This document shows, piece by piece, positions 31,049-43,394 of a DNA stretch of 64,000 bases (the first letter of the stretch is position 1; every line of letters begins with the position of its first letter). The stretch covers positions 101,001-165,000 of the forward strand of contig CM067529.1 of the NCBI GenBank assembly GCA_034509925.1. The letters run 5' to 3'. The stretch comes from Hirudinaria manillensis (lineage: Eukaryota > Annelida > Clitellata > Hirudinida > Hirudinidae). The position numbers and the translations under genes were made by a program. The notes under the pieces are model-generated. The model searched no databases. It was not told the DNA's origin and worked only from the letters and a program-made list of their open reading frames with translations.

Positions 31049-34000
31049 TCAGCAATTAATTGACATTAAATCATAATCGAAGCTGCCCGAGTTCCTCGGA
31101 TCTTCGAACTTTTCGCTCACCGACGGATCCAAGTTTTCTTCCACCTTCAAACCGTCGAGATCCAATTCCAGCTCGAGATCCTCGTCCGTCGTCACTTCTC
31201 GTGTCGCTTCCTGCTCCGAGGTCGCCCTCCCGTCGCTCGAACCTTCCTTCGACATTTCGCACGTCTTTCGATTCTAAAAACGTCGTTCGCGATGCACGTC
31301 TCCGTCGAATAAAACACAAAAATCTAACGAATTCGAAAAGTTCGACTCGGACGAGCGCCTCTCGCTCACCTCCAAATCTTCGACGGGAGACGATGAATCC
31401 GACCGGCGAACGTCGTCCTCGACGACCGATCGACCGACGCGCGCCGCGACTTCCTCTCGACCGTCACCGTCCGTGGCTTCCGTCGCCGGAATGTAAACGA
31501 AAGCTCCGCTTTCCTCTGCATCTTGCATCTCCTTAACGGGAACCCTTTCGCCGTTCGACTGGAAGGATAAAAATCGGTCGAATCAGACGCCGGCGATTGC
31601 AAACTTCACCGGTTTCGTGTAACAACCTCCAGTGTAAGGTAATCCCTGGCTCTAAAGACCTTAGCTCTTTCCATTGCCAAATACTGCTCCGTTTTGAATG
31701 CTTCGTTCAAACCAGGGAACAGATTCTCATAAGCGGTCGGATCGGCGATAGACTGAGCATCTTTGGCATTCTTCTGAGCAAGGGAATCCCTCCAAAGAGC
31801 CACCACTCTGTAAAAAAAAAAAACTTTGATCGATCCCGGCAAGAACGACGAATGGAAATCGTCGTCCGAACGATCCGGTCACCTCGAGGTCTGGCTCGGC
31901 AGGTAAGTCCTGGCGAAGAACGCCGCCTCCGGCAGTCTTCCAGACGACGCGAGCAACTCCAGACACTCTTCCAGTCTTCCCAGGACAAAATACGAGAGGA
32001 AGGCCACGTTATTCTGACCTTTCTTCTCTGCCAAAGATCCCAGCTGGAAAACGGAATTCCTGTCTCCGGAAGAACTGGCGAGCAGCAACAGCCCTCCGTA
32101 ATCCTCCGCTTGCTTGAGACATTCTTGAGCCAAACCGAACTCGCATTTGGAAGTGGCAGCTTCGGCCAGTTGCTTCCACTTTTGTTCCGACTAAAAGTAA
32201 TTGATAACGATATAATTTACCTCAATATAACGATATAATTTACCTCGTTTTGCTTTGTAATCTCCTATAAATTTATTTAAAAACGGTGAGAGAAATATCA
32301 AAGACATTGCAGACCTCAGACTCTTTTGCCAGTTGATATCCAACTTTGAGGTCGCCGAGTTGAAGAGCGAGATCGAATTTGTGTTCGGGGTCGGAGGTCA
32401 CGGCCATGGCTTGAGATTTGAATCCCTAAACGTGAACTTTTCGTCAGAAAATGCACTGAATCGTTCGTCGTTCCGTTAAACAAGCTCGTTCGCATTCGCG
32501 CACCTGTTTCTCCAAGAAATGGGCAACCCTCGACCTCTGTTCTCTGGGAACCGTCGGAAGGACTTTGTCCGCGGTCTCGAAGTCCCTCCTCATCACGGCC
32601 GTTTGATATTCCAAGACCGACAGCAGAAGAGAGTAACTGACCACGTTCAACTCTTTGTCTCCCAAATAAAGTCGATTGTCTGCGGGGATGTATCCGAGCA
32701 GATACAAAACCCTGCGAGTAAAAAAAAACTAAGGTCAGGACGACGCTCTCTTCTCCGTCCGCGCATCTCCCTCACCTGTCCAGATGGGCAACGGTGACGA
32801 TCTCTCCCCCGACGTAATAATTCAGCCTGTTGACGCCGTTGGTGTAAATAAAGCAATCTCCGACCCAACAACCCGTTTTCACCGACTCTTGGATCTCCCC
32901 TATCACCTGGGATTAAATGATTCCATTATAATTATTAAAATTCACGAAATGGCAAGATTTTTTTTGCCGTTGCAAAGTCGTTTCTCCGATATCGTACGTA
33001 CCTTGCATGCATGCTTAAAATGATGACACCGTATTGTGTTACGATTCCAGATACAAATAAATGCACGGAAGTCAGAAACTCCGGGCATTAGATCTAACCC
33101 TAACCCTAACAACTACAGGCATTAGATCTAACCCTAACCCTAACAACTACAGGCATTAGATCTAACCCTAACCCTAACAACTACAGGCATTAGATCTAAT
33201 CCTAGCCCTAACAACTACAGGCATTAGATCTAATCCTAGCCCTAACCCTAGAGGTCATGCACAATTTACCTCGAACGCTTCCTCGATTCCATCTTCGGTG
33301 ACCAAGTCAGGGTTTTCCTTGGATTTTTCGAACGATTCGCCATTGTACTTGAGAATGTAAAACGAGTCTTCAGTGGCGATGCACAGTAGTTCTCCGCTCT
33401 CGTTCCAGAAAAGCTGGAAAAATTCGGACACAAAGATAAGTCATCGTGGTCGTCATCGTCCGACATCCTAAGACGAATTGTACTTATTCTTGTAAACAAT
33501 TGCAATTTTAGTGAGTGGTTTTGCATCTTTTATTTTGATAATTACTAATGTATTCCAAGCTTTTATCATAATCATCATAACTCACATTTTTAGGAGTTAT
33601 TTCGATTCTCCTGATGAGAGTCGTCGTCTCCCATTCGTAGAGAGCCAAACCGCTCACGGAACGCACGCCGAGCAAAAACCCCCCGAAGATGCCTGAAACG
33701 AACGAATGCCGTTTCGGGCCGTGAGGTCGTTCGAATGTAATTTTAGATAATAAATTTGAATGTAATTTTAAACAATAAATTTCCATCTTAAATTTTAAAA
33801 TCCAAATCATCTCGTACGATTCCCACGAATTCCCGTGCAGTTCAAAAACGCTACGAAAAGTAACCTTCGGCTCCGAAGTCGGGCTTGAACGATTTTTGTT
33901 CCTTGAAGTTCTTGTAAATCTGAACCGAACTTCCCGACTCCCTGATGGCGTAGACGCTCGAATCGTGCGACCAGACGAACTCCTGGGCCTGACCGAAGCT

Positions 34001-36441
34001 CTTGTTTCGCAGGACCATGGCCGTGTAGATGATGTATTCCCCGTCTCCGCAAACCACCACGAACCTGTCGCAAAGTTTCGAGAAATTAAAAAGGTCCGTA
34101 AACGACGTTTCTCGAAACGGGTTTCGTCGCCGTCACCTTCCGTTGGGATTGTGGGCCACGGTCTGCGGGTAGATGTCGCAGCTCCCCATGTCTTTGACGT
34201 TGAGCGGCAACCTTTCGCCGTCCTTGACTTCCTGGTCGACGAGAGATTTGATGTTCGCCTGCTGGATTTCAGAATGCTTTGCCCAAATGATCTTTCCACT
34301 GGAATCCATAGACATTGCAGGCTCTTCTCTACCGAGCTAGATTTAAGTAAGGGTCGCCCGTTTAGATCGTAAGGGAAGTCGACGAATTTCGTTAGGCAGA
34401 ATTTTACCTTTATCATGATGCTCCCTTCGTCGTAACCCAAAGCCACGTTGTTAGAACCTTTGAGACAGCATATGGTCCAAACTCTTTCTAATCCGTAGTT
34501 CAAAGTGCTTTCCAATCTGTAGGTATTGGCGTGCCAAATCCTGACGGTTCCTGCGACGATCCGTTTTGCTTTCGCTTACAGAAACGTTAAGACCGCCTCC
34601 GTATCGAATCATCATCGACAAAGAACGATAACACGAACCATCTTCAGATCCAGTAAGGATGATTGGCAATTCAGGATGAAATGCAACACAAGATATGTTC
34701 TGGGCATGTCCTTCCAGGGTTTGCACACAGGTCTTGTTCTGAATTCAATTTAATATTAGAAAAAGGTGGAATATAACATTCATCAATTAACATTTATCAA
34801 TTGTTTCATTTAATTTAAAATCTTTTTGATCTTAATTGCAAGTCGTGTGATGAAAAGCAATTGCAAAACCCATGCGAACCATCCGGTAGAAGGATAACTG
34901 ACCTGGTAATCCCAGATCTTGACAAGTCTGTCATCAGCTCCAGAAATGAGATAGGGTTTGTCACCTCCGTGATAATAATCCACGCAATTTATGCCTTTCT
35001 CGTGACCCTCGAGGGTGTAGTTGGGCGTGTTAGAACCGAGATTCCAAACCTGCGCAAGGACGTTCGTTTATGCAAGCATCTCTAACAAACTCACGGATAT
35101 AATTAATTATTCATATTATCTACGATATAATTAATTATTCATATTATCTACGATATAATTAAAACCTGTGGTTATAAATCAAAACATCCTTCTTATTAAA
35201 TTATACCTTAATAGTCCTGTCCAATGAGCAACTGGCAAAGGTATTGTTGTCCTTTGGGTTGAAGACCACCTGCATGACATAGTGAGTGTGACCCTCAAAT
35301 ACCTGAGTGCATGTCCACTTCTTTTCCCAATCCCAAAGCTTGATAAACAAGTCGTCTGAGTAAACGAACGTATCGTAATCGCTTAAAATGGTTAACAGAT
35401 AACGAATTACATTAGCGTTCGATCGCTCGTGCATCTTACCGCTGCTGGTCAGAACGAACGACTGCGTCGGGTGGACGGCGACGGATCTGACGTAGTCCGA
35501 ATGAGCCTCGAACTGGTGCACCCTTTCTAGGGTGTTGTAATTAAAGACGCGCACGTGCATGTCGTCCTGAAACAAAATAAATGTGGTGAGTGCAGAATCT
35601 TTACAAATACTTCTCGTCTTTACAGATAAAGATATATCAAAATAAAAAGTAACTAACAGAGGCCGTTATGACCCAGTTCTTCCTAGCCACAAATTTAGCT
35701 GCCCTCACAGGAAGGTCACAGACCTCAAATGATTTAATCATAGTCTGGAAATAATATTTAAAGTGTCACTCATTGTGTCATAATTTATGCATTTGAAAAT
35801 TTGCTAACTAATAAAATCTAAGCAATCTGGAAAGTTGACTGAAATTTAACTAATCAAAATGCTCCTATTGATTCAGAACATTCATAAACTGAACTGCCTG
35901 TCACAACATTTACCGCAACACACACTCTAAGAACATCTAGAAAATAAATAATTCCAAAAAACAAAACATGAAAAAGAACTAAACTTTCCATTGCATTGCA
36001 TGACATGTTAAAAGTTACATTTGCAATAATTATGAGTTTCAGTTTATTTTCAGGATTTAAAATCCACAACATTAATCATATATAGCTTCTGTTCAACAGA
36101 AAAATCCCATCATGTCTTACTTGTGACTCATGGTTCCAGATATGAACATTACCATTATAGAGACTGACGAGCATCCATGGCTCAGTCGGATGAAGATCTG
36201 AGCACTTCACTCTATCTGAGCGGGTGGACAACTTACGCTTTATATCCAATCTTAGGGGCTGAAGTTACAAACAATTTTATCACAATTTCCAAAGGCTCAA
36301 ATACCGTGATGATTATCCAAATGATAGCAGTGGTAATTGAGCTTCAGATATTCCTTAGTTTAATGCGTTAATTTGGTATTTCATTGAGCCAGCAGACTAC
36401 TAAAAAATAAACCATTAAAATGCCAACAATGAAATAACCAT
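31049..36441 (-). CDS. COPB2: Coatomer subunit beta' (beta'-COP)
   Basis: COPI vesicle coat subunit for Golgi-to-ER transport. About 15 exons. Exon 2 (up to 36258) reads [18 protein letters not shown] and [14 protein letters not shown]. The following exons carry the WD40 repeats with [63 protein letters not shown] and [15 protein letters not shown]. The middle region reads [20 protein letters not shown] and [18 protein letters not shown]. The alpha-solenoid follows ([57 protein letters not shown]). The acidic tail has [13 protein letters not shown]. In this family the first coding exon often holds little more than Met; the best candidate is ATG at 36439-36441, followed by GTTATT, so the 5' limit is provisional. 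One intron carries the telomere-like minisatellite at 33084. Confidence 0.95.
33084..33251. repeat. 34-bp minisatellite carrying CCCTAA telomere-like repeats, 5 copies
   Basis: The unit GGCATTAGATCTAACCCTAA plus CCCTAACAACTACA is repeated five times in an intron of COPB2. The first three copies have two perfect CTAACC repeats; the last two are decayed (CTAATCCTAGCC). Each unit therefore embeds a short block of the vertebrate-type telomere repeat. Confidence 0.95.
35095..35160. repeat. Two-copy AT-rich direct repeat
   Basis: ATAATTAATTATTCATATTA plus TCTACGAT occurs twice in tandem in a COPB2 intron. Confidence 0.85.
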
Positions 36442-37193
36442 TTTGCTGAATCGCTACGGATGCGGCTCGCTCTGAATGTAAAAAACAACAAATTTACAGC
36501 CGTACTACGTGGCTACCTATACGCGCATGTGCATCACTTAATTTATAAATGGTTATTTATTTGATTTTAAAAATCCTTTATCATATTTTAGTTGTTAATA
36601 AATTACCGAAATGTTTAGCGTGGATGTCTATCGATTGAACTAGTGTCTAAACACTTGCAGATCTTTTACATACAACTTAATTATTTATTATTGTTTGCAG
36701 TATAAATCTTAAAATTTGTCAAAAATTAAATAAATGAACTAATTAAAACGAAATAAACGTAAACCTTAAGTTAACCGAAGAGCCAATGAGAATGGTAATA
36801 ACAAGGTCAGGTTTGGAAACTGTGTCAATACAGGTGTTTGATTTGTTTACTATTCATTACACCTTAGTTAATTTGACGATGCTTAATCGTTACTGGTTTA
36901 TGCATTACATAATATACAATGCAACAATGAAAATATTAAGTTTTCTGTGAATATCTTCCCACAACGAGCTCGGCTTGAGTTTCGATAACACTCTATAAAG
37001 TCTTGTGTATAAGATCGTAAGACAGCGGAAGAGGGTGACTTTGATCCTAGGAATTTTCGGTATCTCGAAAAAGTCGTTATTATGGTGTCATCGTCAGAAC
37101 TTTGATAACTCGTTCGGAAATAAAGTTGGCGAGTCAAATTTTTGAAATCTTATTGTGAAAGATTTCTCTATATAATTAAGATTAACGCGTAAG
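36442..37193. other. Divergent spacer between COPB2 (-) and the EGF-like gene (+)
   Basis: About 750 bp of AT-rich DNA holding both upstream regions. A TATATAA lies near 37168 but is too close to the ATG to act as its TATA box in a normal way. No other gene. Confidence 0.45.
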
Positions 37194-40100
37194 ATGGATT
37201 TGAAATCAAACTGTTTTGGTATACTGTTGATGTTATACGTTCAACACGGTGAGTTTATTAGTAAACATTTATCTTTGAGGAATCATTTTATTCATTTCAA
37301 AAATCAAACTATTTTTGAATTAAATTCTATTTTCAATGCTTAATTAAAATGATTTAAATAACTTGTTGGCTTGACACTGTTTTGCTGCTATGTGTTGTGC
37401 CTAATGGAAGTTATGGCCATAAAATGATGTAACAAATTCATATTGTGAAACAGTTTTTTGAACACATATTGTTCTTCCATAATGCCTTCAGAAATTATCA
37501 TTTGCTAACATTTCTATGTAAATCAATCAGCAAACATCATTGGCAAACATCAATGATGCCACTCTCGAAGATTACCAAAATAATATCCCCACTCTAAATA
37601 TTATCCAGTATGGCTTTATCAAAAATCAAACCATTTCATGTTCCTTCCTGCTTGCTCATAACAGCTGATGCTTGCCTTAAAAAACCTGATGAAGGAAGCG
37701 GTTCGAATACAGGGTACCCTGTGAGCACCCAATCTCCAACTCCATCAATCCAGTGTACAGCCCAAGAGGCTACTGCAAAGAAATGTCTCAATGGTGGAAC
37801 ATGTGTTGTGATTGAAACTTTGGGACAGAGACGAACACAGTGCAAGTTAGCTTGATTTTATTCCTAAAAATTGTTTATAATAATTATCACATTACTTGTA
37901 TATTATATTCAAAATATCATCATTATAACCACTTTTAAAAGCCAACAATATTGTTTTTTAAAGCTATTTTCATTTTGAAGACACGCTGTCAAATAATATC
38001 TAATTTAATTTATAACATTTTATTTATAACATTTTATAGCTGCCCACAAGATTACGAGGGTTCAACATGCGAATCCAGAACGGGTCTGTTATCTGGTAAG
38101 AACTCAATCCTGTACGATTTATTTTCTCAAATAAATGCCTCATCACAATTTAATTTAAATGGGGATTCAGATTTAGGATTAGGTCTCGAATTTAGGGTTA
38201 TATTCAGATTTAGGATTAGGTCTCGAATTTATGGTTATATTCAGATTTAGGATTAGGTCTCGAATTTAGGGTTATATTCAGATTTAGGATTAGGTCTCGA
38301 ATTTATGGTTATATTCAGATTTAGGATTAGGTCTCGAATTTAGGGTTATATTCAGATTTAGGATTAGGTCTCGAATTTATGGTTATATTCAGATTTAGGA
38401 TTAGGTCTCGAATTTATGGTTATATTCAGATTTAGGATTAGGTCTCGAATTTAGGGTTATATTCAGATTTAGGATTAGGTCTCGAATTTAGGGTTAATTC
38501 TCTTCAAAGTTTTTGTTCTGTAATATTGGGCAGAATTGTGTTTCAAGCTTATTAATTATATCGAATATATATTGTATTGTTTAGGAAGTAGTTTCAATGG
38601 TGTCATATATCTTCCATAATATTGCACTGACCATCATCATCATGATTCTATTTGAGGTTTTAATCATGTAAGGAAAATTCCATTGTTTTGTAAAATTAGC
38701 TTCCATCGCGGCCACATTTCAATGTCGTTGTAAGTGATGACGTCATTGAAAATATTTCAATTTGCTTTCAAGTGGGGTTAAAAACGAAACATAACAACAT
38801 GGTTTCCCAAATCTGAAATGAAATTGTTTCAAGTTGAATAATTAATTTTTGAACGAAAGGCGATTTAAAAGCCGTCGTCGGATACCCGGGTTATTACGCT
38901 ATTTTAAAATAAATTCAAATATTCGAACGTGTTTCTAATTAAAAGGCCTCGTTAATCACGAAGCAGTTGCTTCATGTGCCGAGCTGTTGATTCATGTCAT
39001 AAAAGCACTGTGCAAGAGCATTGTATAACAAATACCAACATAACTAATAAGAGTTTGATCCAATCTCAAAGGATTTAAACAGTGCAGATTATACTTTATG
39101 AACTTGCCAACACTTAGTCAATGATATTCTATAAATGTAACAAAACTTTATACAAAGTTAAATGCATATTATTAAACGACAAACATGCAATAATATAATT
39201 AATATACTCATATCGAACGATTATAATTTTGTTTAGGCATTCTAAAGGTGGTGGGCTGAAATATATAAATTTCAAGTTATCATTTGAGATACTTTGATAG
39301 AACTTTTTTGAACTAAAAAATTAAAAAAAGAACAAAAAGAGCCCATTGAAATGAGATTTGAGTTCCAGATATCATGAACCTTCTTAAATCCATTCAAACT
39401 AAGCCTGCAATCATTCAGGAATTTGGCAATAATATATTTTGCATTGCCTTTGATATCCATATCTTCTTATGTTTGTTTTATGACGTCATTGAAACTAAAA
39501 TATGTCTTTCACATTAAATGCTTTTAGGAACTTTTCAAAGCTTAAAAGACATGAAGATTTCAATGTAATAAATGCATGCTGATTTATCATTATCATGCTG
39601 ATCGAGCCTTTCACATGACTTTTGCAACTAAAACTTACCATTGATCCGCTTTATGCAACGACTCGAGAATTTATTAATAAACAATTTATTAATAAACAAT
39701 TTATTAATAAACAATTTATTAATAAACAATTTATTGCCGTCGTGAGTCGCCATCGAATCGAGTCATGACTTTGTACTTTGGAATGTCGGAAAGACTTCTA
39801 AGACCGTTTCGACGTGTCACGCAAAGCCTATTTTGTTAGTGAAAATGCTTTATGTAAATAAATATAGATTTGCTCTTAAGCAGTTAGTCAGAGTGCTTTA
39901 TAATAAATTAACTCAACCATGTTATTTTAGGGTTAGGGTTAGGGTTATTATATTATTATTATTGTTATTTTCAATTTATAGTTAAATTATTTGTTAAACA
40001 ATGTAAATTAATTTTGGATCAAAATGTTTCAGAAACAAATCATGGTTTGGTTAATTCCTCAATTGCTGGCATAGTGATTGGAATCGTGGTGCTACTCGTT

Positions 40101-40916
40101 CTTATCGGAGCCATTGCATTCCTAGTCATCAGGTGACTTTCATTGTGTCTAACACATTATCATACCAACAAAGTATGGTTGTCAGTTCATCATTCCATGA
40201 TTTGAAATTCTCAAGTTTCTTACTCATTATAAATGATTATATTAATTAGTAATATCAATTAGGCTTATTATTTAATATTTACATTATTAAATAATTTTTT
40301 AAACATTCAGGAAAAGGAGGAAAGACAGCATGCCAAAGTTGGACGAAACTTCGCATGCCGAAGGAATCCCAGAGAAAAATTCACGGCCATCGAATGTATT
40401 TTCATTTGCACAATCGATGAATTATTTAAGTTGCATAACATTTTGTACTCAATTCATACTATTATCAGCTACTTAAGATGTCGGTTTTATTTTGATACCC
40501 TATCAATTGTGTGCTCGTCACAATTAATACGATGATATTAATGCTTTGTAGACAACATTAACTTCTGATAATGCAACCAATGTAACCTTACTAATGTAAT
40601 TTAATGACAGTATTCAGCATCCAGGAACGTTTACAATTCCAACCATCAACCAAAAACCTTCAGCAACTTCGGTCCGGCATTCTCCAACGTCGGCTACACT
40701 TCGGACGGTTCCTCCTATCCTAAACCTCCCCCTTTTTCCATATCCGGAAACTTGAGCACTCCCAGCAGAAAGAGCGGCACGACCGCGGGGGATTCCGACG
40801 AAAAGGATGCCCATTCCTCGCGACCTCCGTCGTCTTCGGGCGGTTCCGTGTTCCACACCAGCGGATCTCTCGGCCCCGTAAAAGTTCCTCTGGCTTTTCA
40901 CGAAACCGGAGTATAA
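37194..40916 (+). CDS. Type I membrane protein with one EGF domain (EGFR-ligand-like precursor)
   Basis: 260 residues; exons 37194-37248, 37665-37845, 38040-38095, 40033-40132, 40311-40395 and 40611-40916, all phase-compatible. A signal peptide (FGILLMLYVQH) is followed by a short Ser/Pro-rich stretch. Then comes one EGF domain with C-x9-C-x5-C-x12-C-x-C-x8-C spacing, including CLNGGTC and NCPQDYEGSTC. A brief stalk leads to a single membrane span (SSIAGIVIGIVVLLVLIGAI) and a basic stop (RKRRK). The tail of about 130 residues is Ser/Pro-rich and ends ETGV, a class I PDZ ligand. One EGF domain next to the membrane span is the layout of neuregulin- and Spitz-type ligands; assignment to that family is inference. 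Intron 3 is 1.9 kb and repeat-filled. Confidence 0.82.
38165..38496. repeat. 37-bp minisatellite, about 9 copies, with TTAGGG/TTAGGA cores
   Basis: The unit TTCAGATTTAGGATTAGGTC plus TCGAATTTAGGGTTATA alternates with a TTATGG variant. It lies in intron 3 of the EGF-like gene. Its frame is open across the first copies after the splice donor, but the preceding donor (G|GTAAGA) ends the exon before it. Confidence 0.95.
39669..39736. repeat. 15-bp tandem repeat (AATTTATTAATAAAC)n
   Basis: About 4.5 copies in intron 3 of the EGF-like gene. Confidence 0.9.
39931..39948. repeat. Interstitial TTAGGG run
   Basis: Three tandem TTAGGG units in intron 3 of the EGF-like gene. This is one of several short telomere-like tracts in the window. 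Confidence 0.85.
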
Positions 40917-41962
40917 CCGGATGGCACACCAAAAGGAAAACATTTTTCCTCAATTTACAAGGACCTTTAAGTTGACAATCGTTCGCTTCGATTCCTTTAA
41001 GAATTCTTTCCGAGATTGCTGCTCGTCACTGCAAATTTCGTTGATATTTTTAGTTTTAATCATTTTTTATTTTTAAAGTATTTTTTTGCAACTCACTTTG
41101 TTTTAATTTTCTCAGCCTCCAAGTTGTCCATTGAAAGATATCATTTCTCATCATTAGCATACATTTATGATAATTTTCTTGTTTTAATCAGATTTTTGCA
41201 ATTTTCTTCAGTAAGTTCATCAAGCAATGCAAATAGAAAACAATCACATAAAATTTTACAGCATTAACATGAGAATCTGGGATCTGAAAATGATAATTTT
41301 ACTTTGAAGTCTTTCCTTATCATGTGCCTTCATTTGTAAATAGCTCTTCTTCATTGATTCTCTGCAACCAGATGCATTCCAAAACATTTGAAAGTTAATG
41401 AAAGATCATTCCATTTCTGAGTGTAATTATTCATAATTTCTTTAGAATTCATTTTTTGTGGCATAATTTGAGATTTTACCATGCATTTCCTATGCATTTG
41501 CCATGCATTGATGATTCATTTGCATGCAAACGATCCCCTAATAAAGTTATTGTATTTAATTTTATTATATTCTTGGAATTCAAAACTCACTTTGCTGATT
41601 CTTATGTCATCATAATGTTCTCGAGCAGATCAAAGAGCCAAACTAGCAGACTAAGCACAGCAGACGTCGTCCTCGGTTCGTGAATGCAAGCATCGCTTCG
41701 AGACGTTGCAACGTTTTACTTTTTAATCTTTTTAAATAATTTGAAGCCTCAAATTATTAAAACCAGTTTGGAATCATAATTTCTTGTTTGTCATTTACTG
41801 CTTTTTATTGAAAATAATTGCCAGAGCACGTTTATTTTTAGAAATTCAATTGGTTAACTGTTGTCAAATAAAATTGAAAAGCACGACGCCCGGCCATCGT
41901 AGTTTCGACGCTTGCCATGTAAAAACGATTTCGACCTCGTTATTTTCTTTTAAGTTCCGACT
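40917..41962. other. Spacer between convergent EGF-like and Kazal genes
   Basis: AT-rich; the frames here have no motif. It should hold both 3' UTRs. ATTTGCAT and ATGCAAAC octamer-like sites overlap near 41518-41531. Confidence 0.4.
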
Positions 41963-42726
41963 TCAGTCGTCGTCTTCGGAGTCTTTACCGTTGCCGTCAT
42001 CTCTCGCACGGACTTCGGTGTAGCCAACGACTCTATCTTCACCTTCCTGATTGTCAAACATTCCTGTGTATCCTTCAACATTCTGCTCCTCTTCCTGAAC
42101 CTCACCAAAACTTTCAGTTACCTCTTCCACCAGATGTTTTTCCATTTCTTGTTCTTCTGTAAGTTGCCTGCCTTCTGTGACTTCATGACCCAAGCAAGCA
42201 CCATCATGAACCACTGATTTGCCTCTGCAATCGAATGAAAGTTTTGTTTCGCTTCTTATTGTCATGTCGTGACATCGATAACCAAGGCTCGGCTTTTTCC
42301 CTTGAAGTTCTCGATATTGATAATAGTTTAATAATCGCCATAAAAAGCAATGCGATTATCCAGAATACGATCGTCACCGTGATCGGACAGATAGAATTTA
42401 TTAATGACCTGCATGTTGCATGGCAGACCGAATCGTACGTCACGTCATCTTCTCCGCACACTAGATGTTCTTCGCTACAAAAGCATTCGGGATTCGCAAA
42501 CGCTCCTGGAAAAACAATTTTCAAAAAATTTCAGCATTCAGTAGAATACCAAATAATTTAATTAAACATTAATTCGCAGATATTCTTGTCATAAGAAAGT
42601 TTACAGTAACTCTAGCTTTTTGTTTTTTAATAGTTTTTATGGTATCATAAAATTAGAATTTGCATTTCCAAGCGACGCAATACCGCGGCCTGCCAAGAGG
42701 ATGACTGCAAAGGACAGGAGTCTCAT
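41963..42726 (-). CDS. Secreted Kazal-type protease inhibitor with an acidic tail (133 aa)
   Basis: Exons 42684-42726, 42409-42505 and 41963-42224; phases 1 and 2 fit. A signal peptide (MRLLSFAVILLAGRG) is followed by one complete Kazal domain with six cysteines (ECFC, VCGEDDVTYDSVCHATC, DGAC). The residue in the usual P1 position, second after Cys2, is Glu, which is unusual and would fit a Glu-specific or subtilisin-like target. After the domain comes a tail of about 70 residues rich in Glu and Asp (LTEEQEMEKHLVEEVTE) ending EDDD. Secreted; serine protease inhibition is known for the family and inferred here. Confidence 0.85.
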
Positions 42727-43394
42727 TTTAGTGCAACTTCTAACTCGGAAGAAACAGGTTTTATGAAGGAAATGCGTCTGTTCTGTTGATCGTCAGATGT
42801 ATTTTAAAACTACTTGCGAGGTAATTAGTTAGCCGATTCTTATCATTCAGTTCAAAAGTCAGACCTCGTTTAAAGAGTTTTATTCGTGTCCTTTAAAACT
42901 TCATTTGATAAAAATGCATGATGTAATTTCTCTCAATATAATCCTCTCAAAGTCTTTATTAGACGTTATTCCCAGATAGCTGCAACATGATTCTCACGTT
43001 TCCTCCCAGATAGAGGCTCCGATACATAATTTAAAATAAACACACAATATACAACACGTTCTTCAGAACAAAAGATCAAATTCCAAGATACTGCAAGGAA
43101 ATTGACTATTTTAGATTAATTTATTTAACTTGAAGTTAAAATTCTCAGGATTTTAAACGGAATGAATTTTTGCTTGCTCTAGTTTTACTAGTTTGCTTTA
43201 CATTTCTCTGAAACTCTGCCTGAAAATATAAAGAGGTTTCACTGAATGATCAAATTAAATTATTTTCAGATTTGATTGTAAGCCGAAAATGGTCGATCTG
43301 ACGAGATTCGCCACGACACACAAATAACATAGATGAAAGGATTAAGACTACATTATGACGTAGTACAACAAGTGCGAGTGAGAACTTAGAGAAT
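42727..43394. other. Spacer upstream of the Kazal gene
   Basis: AT-rich spacer between two minus-strand genes. It contains the Kazal gene promoter region and the 3' end of the small peptide gene. No further feature. Confidence 0.4.

Noticed and set aside
31060-32797. Several + strand ORFs of 80-213 codons
   Set aside because: They lie opposite the GC-richer COPB2 exons and are shadows of that gene.
33084-33251. Regularly spaced repeats that might suggest a CRISPR array
   Set aside because: Units are tandem without unique spacers and the genome is eukaryotic.
33508-34515. 335-codon minus-strand ORF in COPB2
   Set aside because: It reads through introns in a mixture of frames; the true exons use the WD40-coding frame with proper splice sites.
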